Below, in pieces: positions 56,633 to 64,000 of a stretch of DNA of 64,000 nt (position 1 is its first letter; each line of letters begins with the position of its first letter). The notes below the pieces were generated by a model, which did not search any database, was not told where the DNA came from, and worked only from the letters and a program-made list of their open reading frames with translations. Source of the DNA: Methylobacterium sp. J-067 (GTDB lineage: Bacteria > Pseudomonadota > Alphaproteobacteria > Rhizobiales > Beijerinckiaceae); assembly GCF_022829465.1 (NCBI RefSeq), contig NZ_JAKSXZ010000143.1, positions 46,503-110,502 on the forward strand. Reading direction: 5' to 3'. The position numbers were made by a program, and so were the translations under genes.

Positions 56633-58132
56633 TCAGGCGGGGCGCGCAACCGACGCCGGGCGGCGCCGCATGATGAGGGCGTAGAGCACGAAGCCCAGGC
56701 CGCAGCCGATGAACCACGTGAAGTTCGCGACGCTCTCCAGGCCGGGCAGGATCACGCAGAGCACCGGGATCAAGGCCGAGGGCACGATCGCCGCGATCGC
56801 CGCGCGGTTGTAACCGTTCCGGTACCAGTACGTGCCGGCGGGGTTCATCGTGTAGAGATCGTCGATGACGACCTGTTCCTTCTTCACGAGGTAGAAGTCG
56901 GCGATCAGGATGCCGAACAGCGGGCCGATGAAGGCACCGAGCACGTCCAGCGTGTAATGGATCACCGCCGGATTGTTGTAGAGGTTCCACGGCGTGATGA
57001 AGATCGAGGCCACGGCCGCGATCATCCCGCCCATCCGCCAGGAGATGCGGCGCGGCGAGACGTTCGAGAAGTCGAAGGCCGGCGAGACGAAATTCGCGAC
57101 GATGTTGATGCCGATCGTCGCCGTCATGAAGGTGAGGGCGCCGAGCACCACGGCGAAGGTGCTGTCGATGCGGCTCACCGTCTCGACCGGATCGGTGATG
57201 AGGTGGCCGAAGACCGGGACGGTGGCCGAGGCGGTGATGACGGTGAGGAGCGAGAAGCCGAGGAAGTTCACCGGCAGGCCCCAGAAATTGCCCTTCTTCA
57301 CCGCCGCGAAGCTCGACCCGTAGCGGGAGAAGTCGCCGAAGTTCAGCATCGGGCCGGAGAAGTAGGACACGACCAGCGCGACGGCGTTGATCATCACCGG
57401 CAGCGCGTCCCAGCCGGTGTACTTCACGGCGCCGAGGTTCAGGCCGATCCGGTCGAAGCCGGCCTTGGCGACGAGGTAGGCGGCGAGCGCGATCATGACG
57501 ACGTAGACCGCCGGCCCCGCCCAATCGATGAAGACGCGGATCGCCTCCATCCCGCGCCAGAACACCAGCGCCTGCAGCACCCAGAGGGTCATGAAGGCGG
57601 ACCAGCCCAAAGCCGAAAGGCCCGCGAAGCCGTATCGCGCCACGTCCGCGTAGGGCATCAGCTCGGGGTAGAAGCGCAGGGCGACCACCGTGAGCGCCGC
57701 CGAGGCGAGGTAGGTCTGGATGCCGTACCACGCCACCGCAATCAGCCCCCGGATGATCGCCGGGATGTTGGCGCCCATCACGCCGAAGGAGGCGCGGCAG
57801 ATCACGGGATAGGGGGTGCCGGTGACTTGGCTCGGCTTGGCGACGAGGTTGCAGAAGAACTGCACGATCACGATGCCGACGAGGAGGGCGATCAGCACCT
57901 GCCAGCTCACGAGGCCGAGGGAGAACAGGCTCCCGGCGGTGACGTAGCCGCCGACGCTGTGCACGTCGGACATCCAGAAGGCGAAGATGTTGTAGGTGCC
58001 CCAGGTCTGCTTGCGCAGCGGCGCAAGGTCCTCGTTGACGAGGTCGGGATCGTAGCCCGGCTTGATGACGACGGTTTCCGGCCCGTCCGACACGGCGGCG
58101 CTGATCCCGGCCGCTTCCACGTGTGCGTACAT
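56633..58132 (-). CDS. NCS1 family nucleobase/hydantoin transporter
   Basis: This 499-residue permease has about twelve helices and the NCS1 features GTYNIFAFWMSDVHSVGGYV at helix 1, VKYTGWDALPVMINAVALVV and FSRYGSSFAAVKKGN. NCS1 carriers take up cytosine, allantoin, hydantoin or uracil with H+ or Na+. It precedes the racemase-like gene in one operon and follows the LysR gene. A hydantoin or pyrimidine ring is the likely substrate, from context. Confidence 0.9.
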   Translation of the reverse strand: MYAHVEAAGISAAVSDGPETVVIKPGYDPDLVNEDLAPLRKQTWGTYNIFAFWMSDVHSVGGYVTAGSLFSLGLVSWQVLIALLVGIVIVQFFCNLVAKPSQVTGTPYPVICRASFGVMGANIPAIIRGLIAVAWYGIQTYLASAALTVVALRFYPELMPYADVARYGFAGLSALGWSAFMTLWVLQALVFWRGMEAIRVFIDWAGPAVYVVMIALAAYLVAKAGFDRIGLNLGAVKYTGWDALPVMINAVALVVSYFSGPMLNFGDFSRYGSSFAAVKKGNFWGLPVNFLGFSLLTVITASATVPVFGHLITDPVETVSRIDSTFAVVLGALTFMTATIGINIVANFVSPAFDFSNVSPRRISWRMGGMIAAVASIFITPWNLYNNPAVIHYTLDVLGAFIGPLFGILIADFYLVKKEQVVIDDLYTMNPAGTYWYRNGYNRAAIAAIVPSALIPVLCVILPGLESVANFTWFIGCGLGFVLYALIMRRRPASVARPA

Positions 58133-58360
58133 CGCGTGTCTCCCTGGTGGTGGGGCAGCCCTGTTGCCGGGCCTTCTCGTGTGCGCCGCGCCGCGTGAAG
58201 CCTCACCGGCCCCGTGTCGAGCCTTGGAAGAAGCGTCGGCGATCCCGGACGGGACGGCGGGGGACCATGGCGTGATCCCCCGTCCCAGACGATGATAAGC
58301 CGGCCATCGAGCCTTGGTCCAATATGTTGTTCGGCTCGATTGATAGGTTTGGCGGAAGGG
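58133..58360. other. Gap between LysR and the NCS1 gene with a hairpin
   Basis: Positions 58251-58286 can fold as GGGACGG...GGGGGA paired with TCCCCCGTCCC; it may end the lysR transcript. TCGAGCCTTGG occurs twice, at 58217-58227 and 58307-58317, 90 bp apart. The promoter of the NCS1 operon should lie here. No LysR-type T-N11-A site stood out. Confidence 0.4.
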
Positions 58361-59263
58361 TCATGCGCCCTGGAAGCGCGCGGCCAGGTCTGGGGCCTCC
58401 GCGCGGAGCAGGGCGAGGAAGGTGTCCACCACCGGGCTTTTCCGCCGATGGTGCAGGGCGTGGACATCCGCCGACAGGAACGGCGGATCGAAGGGCAGGA
58501 CGATGACGCCGGGATGGTTCAGGCGCCCGACGAATTCCGGGATGATGGCGAGCCCGAACCCGGCGGCGACGAGGCTGACGAGCGACGAGGCCTCGCGCAC
58601 CTGCTGCGAGATGACTGGGGTGAAGCCCCGCGCGACGCAGGCTCGGTGGATCTCCTCCGCGAAGCGCGAGCTGTCGAGGCGCAGGGAGATCAGCCGCTCG
58701 GTGCGGAAGATCTCCACCGGGACGCTGCGCCCCGAGGCGCGGGGATGCCCCACCGGCAGGGCGACGCAGAGCCCTTCCCGCCATGCGACCTCGCCGGTCA
58801 GGTCGGGATCGTCGGGCGGGCTGCGCAGGAAGCTGAGGTCGGTGCGGTGCGCCTTCAATGCCGCGATCTGATCGCCCGGCGACATCTCGTGGATGCGCAC
58901 GTCGACGCCCCGGTGGCGTTCCTCGAAGGCGCGGATCAGGGAGCCGAGGGGGCCGACCAGCACCGAACTCGTCATGCCGATGTTGAGGATGCCGGCGGTG
59001 CCGGTGCCGATGGTGCGCGCCCGGTCCACGGCGTCGGCCGCCTGGACGAGGATCGCCCTGGCATTGCGCAGGAAATCCTCTCCCGCCGCCGTCAGGGCCA
59101 CCCGCCGGCTCGTCCGCTCGAACAGGTTCACGCCGATTTCGAGTTCGAGATCGCGGATCTGCTGGCTCAGGGGCGGCTGAGAGACGCCAAGGGCGTTGGC
59201 GGCCGCCGTGAAGCTCAGGTGCTCCGCCACGGCGGTGAAATACCGGAGATGCCGAAGCTCCAT
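58361..59263 (-). CDS. LysR-family transcriptional regulator
   Basis: This 300-residue regulator has the N-terminal helix-turn-helix (LRYFTAVAEHLSFTAAANAL, SQPPLSQQIRDLE) and the periplasmic-binding-like effector domain (about 90-295). It lies 228 bp upstream of the NCS1-racemase pair in the same direction and is its likely regulator. The effector could be a cyclic ureide or pyrimidine product. The MFS gene before it ends 53 bp away. Confidence 0.88.
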   Translation of the reverse strand: MELRHLRYFTAVAEHLSFTAAANALGVSQPPLSQQIRDLELEIGVNLFERTSRRVALTAAGEDFLRNARAILVQAADAVDRARTIGTGTAGILNIGMTSSVLVGPLGSLIRAFEERHRGVDVRIHEMSPGDQIAALKAHRTDLSFLRSPPDDPDLTGEVAWREGLCVALPVGHPRASGRSVPVEIFRTERLISLRLDSSRFAEEIHRACVARGFTPVISQQVREASSLVSLVAAGFGLAIIPEFVGRLNHPGVIVLPFDPPFLSADVHALHHRRKSPVVDTFLALLRAEAPDLAARFQGA

Positions 59264-59316
59264 GACCCAAGCCAGATGAAACGCGAATGGATGAGACCAC
59301 AGACGGGGTTTGGCGT

Positions 59317-60582
59317 CTACGTGCGCGCAGGGACGCCACGGACGGCGCAGGCGAGGAACAGCGCCGCGACGGCGGCGGCGGTGAGCGTCGAGCCGACCCC
59401 GGCGGCGAAGGGGCCTGCCAGCGCCGAGCCGGCCACGTCGCCGAAGTTCATCGCCGCCATGTAGACCTGGAACTGCGTCGCCGAGGCCTGTCCCGTGCGG
59501 CTCGCCAGCAGCACGGTCGGCAGCAGCGCGACGTAGAGGAGGGCCGGCACGACGCTGGCGAGCCCCAGGATGACGGGCCCCGCCACGGGCTCCCACCCGG
59601 CCCCGATCAGCGCCCCCGCGCCCCCGAACGCCACCGCGCAGGCGACGAGGAGGCCGCGCAGGGCCCGGTGCGGCCCGATCCGGTCGACGGCGGCGCCGAG
59701 GCCCGCCGCGCCGATCGTCCCGCCGAGCAGCGCGAGCCCGGCCTGGAGGCGGGAGAGGTCGTCCGCGTCCCAGCCATGGACCTGCACCAGGGCGACGGCG
59801 AACGGCACCTGGAACAGCGCCAGCCCGAAATCGATGGCGAAGCACATCGCCAGCAGGATCGCCGCGTCGCGCCCCCGGAACGACGCCAGGAGCCCGCGCG
59901 CGAAGCGAAAGGACTCATCGAGCCGCCCCCGCTCCGCCCCCCGCGCTGGGGCGTCCCGGCGCAGCGACAGGAGCTGGTCGTCCGGAGTCTCGCGCACGAG
60001 GATCGGCATCAGCGCCAGCGGCAGGGTCAGGGCGAGGAGGGCCCCGGCCGCGCCGGGAAAGCCGACGGTCGTGAGAAGCCACGCGAAGATCGCGGCGCCG
60101 GCCGCGCTGCCGATCACGAAGCCCGCGCGCGTGCCCGCGCTGGTGCGTCCCAACTCGTCGGCCGGCACGGTGCCGGCGATCATGCGGTCGGTGGCGGTAT
60201 CGGCGAGGGAGGCGGCGAGGCTGTGGAGGAACAGGACGGCGCTCACCGCCGTGAGCCCCGGCTCCGCCCCGAGGAGAAGGAGGCCCGCGAGGCAGACCTG
60301 CGCGACGGCCAGGGACAGCACGAGCCAGAAGCGGCGCGGCCCCATGCGATGGGGCGTGGCGCGGTCGATCACCGGCCCCCAGAGCAGCGGCTGCAACACC
60401 CAGGGCAGGCCGACGAGGGCGAGATGGCGGCCGACCTCCGCCGTGGTGGCGCCGGCCGCCGCGAAATGGTTCGCCAGCGCTGTCAGGGCGAACCCCGCCA
60501 CCAGCCCCTGATAGAGGTAGAGGAGCGTGAACAGGCCGAGCCGCCAGCGCGACGACTGCAAACTCGGCGGCCCTCGGCGCAT
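59317..60582 (-). CDS. MFS transporter, AmpG-like
   Basis: This 421-residue permease has twelve hydrophobic segments; the first is WRLGLFTLLYLYQGLVAGF. Segments such as GLPWVLQPLLWGPVIDRATP and ADTATDRMIAGTVPADELGR fit the AmpG-like/PAT part of the superfamily. ATG 60582 was preferred over 60657 since it places the first helix normally. The substrate is unknown; its neighbours give no firm clue. Confidence 0.75.
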   Translation of the reverse strand: MRRGPPSLQSSRWRLGLFTLLYLYQGLVAGFALTALANHFAAAGATTAEVGRHLALVGLPWVLQPLLWGPVIDRATPHRMGPRRFWLVLSLAVAQVCLAGLLLLGAEPGLTAVSAVLFLHSLAASLADTATDRMIAGTVPADELGRTSAGTRAGFVIGSAAGAAIFAWLLTTVGFPGAAGALLALTLPLALMPILVRETPDDQLLSLRRDAPARGAERGRLDESFRFARGLLASFRGRDAAILLAMCFAIDFGLALFQVPFAVALVQVHGWDADDLSRLQAGLALLGGTIGAAGLGAAVDRIGPHRALRGLLVACAVAFGGAGALIGAGWEPVAGPVILGLASVVPALLYVALLPTVLLASRTGQASATQFQVYMAAMNFGDVAGSALAGPFAAGVGSTLTAAAVAALFLACAVRGVPART

Positions 60583-60759
60583 AAGCAGGTTTCTCCATCG
60601 CCCCGTCGCCGAACCGGCAGTGCTTGCCGTGGCGTCCGAGACACCGCCTCTGTTCATGCGGTCCCGAAGTTGTGATCAGTCTTTAATCTGTTTGTACGAC
60701 GCTGCGGAACGCCAGAACCGACCCCGCATCGTGCGGAGGTCGTCAGGATACCTCTGCGT

Positions 60760-62442
60760 ATGCAACGCTTCTCCATTCGCACGCAGTTTATCGCTGCATT
60801 CAGCGTCGTCGCCCTGCTCCTGTTGGGCATGGGCTGCGTCGCCCTCACGGCGACCGCGTCCATCAACGCGCAACTCGTGCGGGTGAACACGAACTGGCTG
60901 CCGAGCGAGCAGAAGGCCGGCGAAATCAACGCGACGCTCGCCCGCTACACCATCGCCAGCTTCCGGCAGGTCACGGCCGACGGCATGGGCACGCGGCTGA
61001 AGATGGACGCCCTGGTCGGTAATCTCGGCGTGAAGATCCAGAAGCTGATCGGCCAGTACGACGGCCTCGTCGACTCGGCGGAGGAGCGGCAGGCCTTCGA
61101 GAAGCTCAAGGCGGCCTGGACGGCCTATCACCGCGAGGTTGAGCCCGTGATGGCGCTCGCCCGCGACGGCGAGCAGGCCCAGGCCATCGAAACCCTCGGC
61201 GGCAAGCTGAACGAATTGCAGATCGCGGCGACGCAGGCGATCCAGGACCTCGTGGCGTTCAACGTCCGGGGGGCGGAGGCGTCACGCGTCCAGTCGGACG
61301 AGGACTATGCCCAGGTGCGGCAGGTGGTCTTCGGCGTGCTGGCCTGCGGCCTCCTCGTCTGCGCGGGCCTCGCCATCGTGATCGTGCGCGGGATCGGCCG
61401 CGGCATCGCCTCGGTGGTCCGCCCCATGACCGCTCTGGCGGCGGGCGACCTCGACGCGCGCATCCCCGCCTACCGCGCCACCACCGAGATCGGCACGATC
61501 GCCGAGGCGATCCGGGTCTTCAAGGACGGGCTCATCCGGATGCGCCACCTGGAGGAGGAGACGGCGCAGGCGCGTCTCGCCGCCGAGGAACAGCGCAAGA
61601 TCGGCATGCGCCAGCTGGCCGACCGCTTCGAATCCGCGATGGGCGGGATCATCGCGACGGTCTCGGCCTCCGCCACGGAATTGCAGGAGACGGCGGGCGC
61701 GATGAGCGGCACCGCCGCCGAGACCGCCGCGCAATCCTCGGCCGTGGCCTCGGCGGCCGAGGTGGCCGCGAGCAACGTCAACACCGTCGCGGCGGCGGCC
61801 GAGGAACTGGGCTCCTCCGTCCAGGAGATCGGCCGGCAGGTCGATGGCTCCGCGACCATCGCACGACAGGCCGTGACCGATGCCGACCGGACCGGCGTGC
61901 TGGTCCACGAACTGAGCGAGACCGTCGAGCGGATCGGCGACGTGGTGGGGCTGATCTCCTCCATTGCCGGCCAGACCAACCTGCTCGCACTCAACGCGAC
62001 CATCGAGGCGGCGCGGGCCGGGGAGGCGGGGAAGGGCTTCGCGGTCGTCGCCGCCGAGGTGAAGGAGCTCGCCGGGCAGACCGCCCGGGCGACGCAGGAC
62101 ATCTCGGTCCAGATCGGGCGGATCCAGGGCTCGACGGGCCAAGCGGTCGCGGCCATCGCCAGCATCACCCAGCGGATCCGCGACATCAGCGCGACCTCGA
62201 CCTCGATCGCCGCCGCCGTGGAGCAGCAGGGCGCGGCCACGCAGGAGATCGTGCGCAACGTGACCCAGGCCGCCGCCGGCACGGGCGAGGTGACCGGCAA
62301 CATCGCCGGCGTGGCGAGCGCGGCGGAACATACCGGCGCGGCGGCGAGCCAGGTGCTCGGGGCGGCCTCCGCCCTGTCGCGCCAATCGGAGGAGTTGGCC
62401 GGCGAGATGGGCCGGTTCCTGGCCTCGGTGCGGGCGGCCTGA
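60760..62442 (+). CDS. Membrane-bound methyl-accepting chemotaxis protein
   Basis: This 560-residue receptor has a first membrane helix (FIAAFSVVALLLLGMGCVAL), a four-helix-bundle sensor (about 30-185), a second membrane helix (VVFGVLACGLLVCAGLAIVI, about 190-210), a HAMP domain (about 212-265) and a signalling domain with AGQTNLLALNATIEAARAGE. It should sense a periplasmic small molecule. It is a paralogue of the two soluble receptors at the left end, close in the signalling part. The gene is followed by a bidirectional hairpin. Confidence 0.9.
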   Translation: MQRFSIRTQFIAAFSVVALLLLGMGCVALTATASINAQLVRVNTNWLPSEQKAGEINATLARYTIASFRQVTADGMGTRLKMDALVGNLGVKIQKLIGQYDGLVDSAEERQAFEKLKAAWTAYHREVEPVMALARDGEQAQAIETLGGKLNELQIAATQAIQDLVAFNVRGAEASRVQSDEDYAQVRQVVFGVLACGLLVCAGLAIVIVRGIGRGIASVVRPMTALAAGDLDARIPAYRATTEIGTIAEAIRVFKDGLIRMRHLEEETAQARLAAEEQRKIGMRQLADRFESAMGGIIATVSASATELQETAGAMSGTAAETAAQSSAVASAAEVAASNVNTVAAAAEELGSSVQEIGRQVDGSATIARQAVTDADRTGVLVHELSETVERIGDVVGLISSIAGQTNLLALNATIEAARAGEAGKGFAVVAAEVKELAGQTARATQDISVQIGRIQGSTGQAVAAIASITQRIRDISATSTSIAAAVEQQGAATQEIVRNVTQAAAGTGEVTGNIAGVASAAEHTGAAASQVLGAASALSRQSEELAGEMGRFLASVRAA

Positions 62443-62454
62443 GGCGCAAACCGA

Positions 62455-62488
62455 GCCGAGGCGGATCGCGATGGCAACCCGCCTCGGC
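62455..62488. terminator. Bidirectional hairpin between convergent genes
   Basis: GCCGAGGCGG at 62455-62464 pairs perfectly with CCGCCTCGGC at 62479-62488 (10-bp stem, 14-base loop). It lies between the receptor and cytochrome c genes, which end here from both sides. Confidence 0.6.
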
Positions 62489-62508
62489 CGTCGCACGCGC
62501 GGGCGCCG

Positions 62509-62874
62509 TTACGACTGGGACTTGAGGTAGGCGATCAGGTCCGTCAGCTTCTTGTCGTCCGCGATGCCCTGGAAGATCATCTTGTTGCCGGGCACCTTGG
62601 CCTTCGGGTTCTTCAGCCACTCGCGCAGGTTGGCCTCGTCCCAGGTCAGGCCCGAGTTCTTGAGGGCGGCCGAGTAGTTGTAGCCCTCGTAGGTGCCCGC
62701 CTTGCGGCCGACGACGCCCTTCAGGTCCGGGCCGACGCCGTTCTTCTGGAAGTTGTGGCACGCCTTGCAGGGCGCGAACGCCTTCTCACCGGCCGCGACA
62801 TCGCCGGCGTCCTGGGCTTGGGCCGACAGGCCGGTGAGGGCGACCAGGATGGCGCCGAACGCAAGTGAACGCAT
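62509..62874 (-). CDS. Class I cytochrome c, periplasmic
   Basis: This 121-residue protein has a signal peptide (MRSLAFGAILVALTGLSAQA), one haem motif (CKACH) near residue 36, GPDLKGVVGRKAG and a distal methionine in PGNKMIFQGI. It fits cytochrome c2/c550-like electron carriers. It is small and soluble in the periplasm. Its neighbours do not show its partner. Confidence 0.9.
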   Translation of the reverse strand: MRSLAFGAILVALTGLSAQAQDAGDVAAGEKAFAPCKACHNFQKNGVGPDLKGVVGRKAGTYEGYNYSAALKNSGLTWDEANLREWLKNPKAKVPGNKMIFQGIADDKKLTDLIAYLKSQS

Positions 62875-63076
62875 CGTTTTCCTCGTGTTTGTTGATGGGC
62901 CACACCCCTCCTCGCCGGCCGACAGCGGTGAGTGACAGCGGCGACGGGACGGTGTGCGTGCCGAGGAGTGAACGGGCGCTCGCCGGGCTTAATCCCGCCC
63001 GGCCGCGCCGCCTTTCCCAAAACGTCGCATGTCGCGCCGTGATCGAACCAACCCCGGCGTATCCCGTTGGGGGCTG

Positions 63077-63322
63077 ATGACAGATCAGCCTTCGCCCGCC
63101 CCCCTGGATCAGGTCGCCGACGCCCGTCGGCGCGAGATGGCCGTGGAGCACCTGCTCTTCGGCACGATCCGCTTCCTGGCGCAGCGCCATCCGGAGCTGC
63201 TGGACGAGCTCGACGGGAGCCTCAGGCATCTCTGGGACAAGTCCGAGGGCGAGGCGCGCGACGACGAGGCCGTGCGGGAGATCGCCCGGAAGTTCATCCG
63301 CAGCCTGCGCGCCGAGCGCTGA
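63077..63322 (+). CDS. Small hypothetical protein
   Basis: This 81-residue acidic protein is helical (REMAVEHLLFGTIRFLAQRH, EAVREIARKFIRSLRAE). A GGGGG stretch lies a few bases upstream of ATG 63077. No domain was recognised. It lies 45 bp before the STAS-like gene in the same direction. Confidence 0.6.
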   Translation: MTDQPSPAPLDQVADARRREMAVEHLLFGTIRFLAQRHPELLDELDGSLRHLWDKSEGEARDDEAVREIARKFIRSLRAER

Positions 63323-63367
63323 TTCGGCCGCAGGTGGTACGACGACGGTCGTGACTGGGAGAGAGAC

Positions 63368-63763
63368 ATGAACGCAGCACCGGACGGCTCGGTCATCCAG
63401 CGGGACGCGCCGCGCCCCGATCTCGTGGCCTTCGAGATCAAGGACACGATCACCAAGGCGGACATCGAATGGATGTCGGCAGTGACGGATCGGGCCATGC
63501 AGACGCACGACAAGATCGACATGCTCCTCATCATGTCGAACTACGAGGGTTCGGATTTCGGCACGAAGTTCGACGGCTACGCCAACAGCGTGAAGGCGCG
63601 CTCGGTCGCCCATATCCGGCACTACGTCGTCGTCGGCGCACCGGCCTTCGCGGAGGCGATGATCAAGCTCTCCGGGCTGGTCCTGCCGGTTGAGACGAAG
63701 ACCTTCGACCTCAAGGACGAAGCCTCGGCCTGGGCCTATCTCGCCGAGGCGGGCCACGCGTAA
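63368..63763 (+). CDS. SpoIIAA-like (STAS/SEC14-type) protein
   Basis: This 131-residue protein shows the SpoIIAA-like pattern: strand DLVAFEIKDTITKADIEWMS, then IDMLLIMSNYEGSDFGTKFD and HIRHYVVVGAPAFAEAMIKL. Such proteins are thought to bind hydrophobic ligands or act in signalling. GGGAGAGAGAC precedes ATG 63368. A terminator follows the stop directly. Confidence 0.83.
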   Translation: MNAAPDGSVIQRDAPRPDLVAFEIKDTITKADIEWMSAVTDRAMQTHDKIDMLLIMSNYEGSDFGTKFDGYANSVKARSVAHIRHYVVVGAPAFAEAMIKLSGLVLPVETKTFDLKDEASAWAYLAEAGHA

Positions 63764-63790
63764 AAAAATGCCCGGCACGGGGGCCGGGCA
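63762..63790 (-). terminator. Rho-independent terminator for the leftward gene
   Basis: AAAAAAA is followed by TGCCCGGC-N6-GCCGGGCA, an 8-bp stem. On the minus strand the stem is followed by TTTTTTT, the classic form, so it ends the leftward outer-membrane gene; it also sits just past the STAS gene stop. Confidence 0.8.
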
Positions 63791-63819
63791 GTCTCTATCC
63801 CTTTTGCACGGGGACATCA

Positions 63820-63847
63820 CGATCGGGACTTTGGAGAACCCCGATCG
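63820..63847. repeat. Inverted repeat near the outer-membrane gene end
   Basis: CGATCGGG at 63820-63827 pairs with CCCGATCG at 63840-63847 across a 12-base loop. It lies between the stop of the leftward gene and its terminator and may stabilise the 3' end of the RNA. Confidence 0.4.
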
Positions 63848-63857
63848 CAATTGGTGA

Positions 63858-64000
63858 TCAGAAGTCGCGCTGGACGCGGAAGCGCGCCTGGAAGACGTCG
63901 GTGCTGGTGATGGTCTTCACCGGGATACCCGAGTTCACCTGGGCGGCGGTGTAGTTGAACTTCTGGGTGTCGAGCACCCGGCCGTTCTGGACACCGTACT
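63858..64000 (-). CDS. C-terminus of an outer-membrane beta-barrel protein
   Basis: The frame enters from the right edge and ends at TGA 63860-63858; 46 complete codons are visible. The last residues, FQARFRVQRDF, alternate hydrophobic and polar positions and end in Phe, the sorting signal of outer-membrane barrels. The family cannot be fixed from this tail; a porin is likely. The terminator at 63762-63790 belongs to it. Confidence 0.55.
   Translation of the reverse strand, partial: YGVQNGRVLDTQKFNYTAAQVNSGIPVKTITSTDVFQARFRVQRDF

Overview
The window is about 64 kb of very GC-rich DNA that looks like a Methylobacterium/Methylorubrum-type alphaproteobacterium. The pointers are the repABC replication module, an HWE-type histidine kinase, PAS-containing soluble chemoreceptors, a formyl-CoA transferase/oxalyl-CoA decarboxylase oxalate pathway and a DUF1236 protein. 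The complete repABC set (37.4-41.1 kb) implies that the DNA belongs to a large plasmid or chromid, or that a plasmid has integrated into the chromosome. No rRNA, tRNA or CRISPR array was seen.

Layout. 0-6.6 kb: tail of a small secreted protein, two soluble PAS chemoreceptors and a GAF-PAS-GAF HWE kinase. 6.6-20 kb: an oxalate island with two frc genes, oxc, oxlT, a GntR/FCD regulator, an OsmC protein, a SnoaL-like protein, an esterase, a c-type cytochrome lipoprotein, a stand-alone PAS protein and an HPP-CBS protein. It also has an unstudied leftward group made of a P-loop kinase-like protein, a small alpha/beta-barrel-like protein and two very short ORFs. Five copies of a 17-bp inverted repeat (consensus TGGTAT-N5-ATACCA) lie in the intergenic regions of this island, which suggests one regulon under the GntR protein. 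20-21.6 kb: hipBA. 21.6-28.4 kb: a leftward six-gene operon for import and ring opening of a cyclic amide (ring-opening amidohydrolase, hydantoinase, four ABC transporter genes). 28.7-37.4 kb: envelope and housekeeping genes, including a DUF421 protein, an AI-2E-type permease with an extra C-terminal domain, TenA and a DUF2252 protein.

37.4-41.3 kb: repA-repB-repC read leftward, with a likely antisense RNA between repB and repC, an AT-rich origin candidate inside repC, and two perfect 16-bp palindromes inside repB that could be partition sites. An intact 840-bp IS5/IS427-type element (41301-42140) sits between repA and an SPL-type radical SAM gene. 43.2-55.8 kb: a sugar and glycan region with many glycosyltransferases, a sucrose-phosphate synthase/phosphatase fusion that heads a tightly packed six-gene operon, and a GNAT-like protein. 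55.9-59.3 kb: a hydantoin-racemase-like protein, an NCS1 nucleobase/hydantoin transporter and a LysR regulator, probably linked in function to the ring-opening operon. 59.3-64 kb: an MFS permease, a membrane chemoreceptor, cytochrome c, two small proteins and the C-terminus of an outer-membrane protein.

How they work together. Oxalate would enter through OxlT in exchange for formate, be activated by Frc and be decarboxylated by Oxc to formyl-CoA. Cyclic amides or pyrimidine-like rings would enter through the ABC or NCS1 carriers and be opened by the amidohydrolase and hydantoinase. Starts were chosen from ribosome-binding sites and gene overlaps; all functional names come from motif recognition, without database searches.
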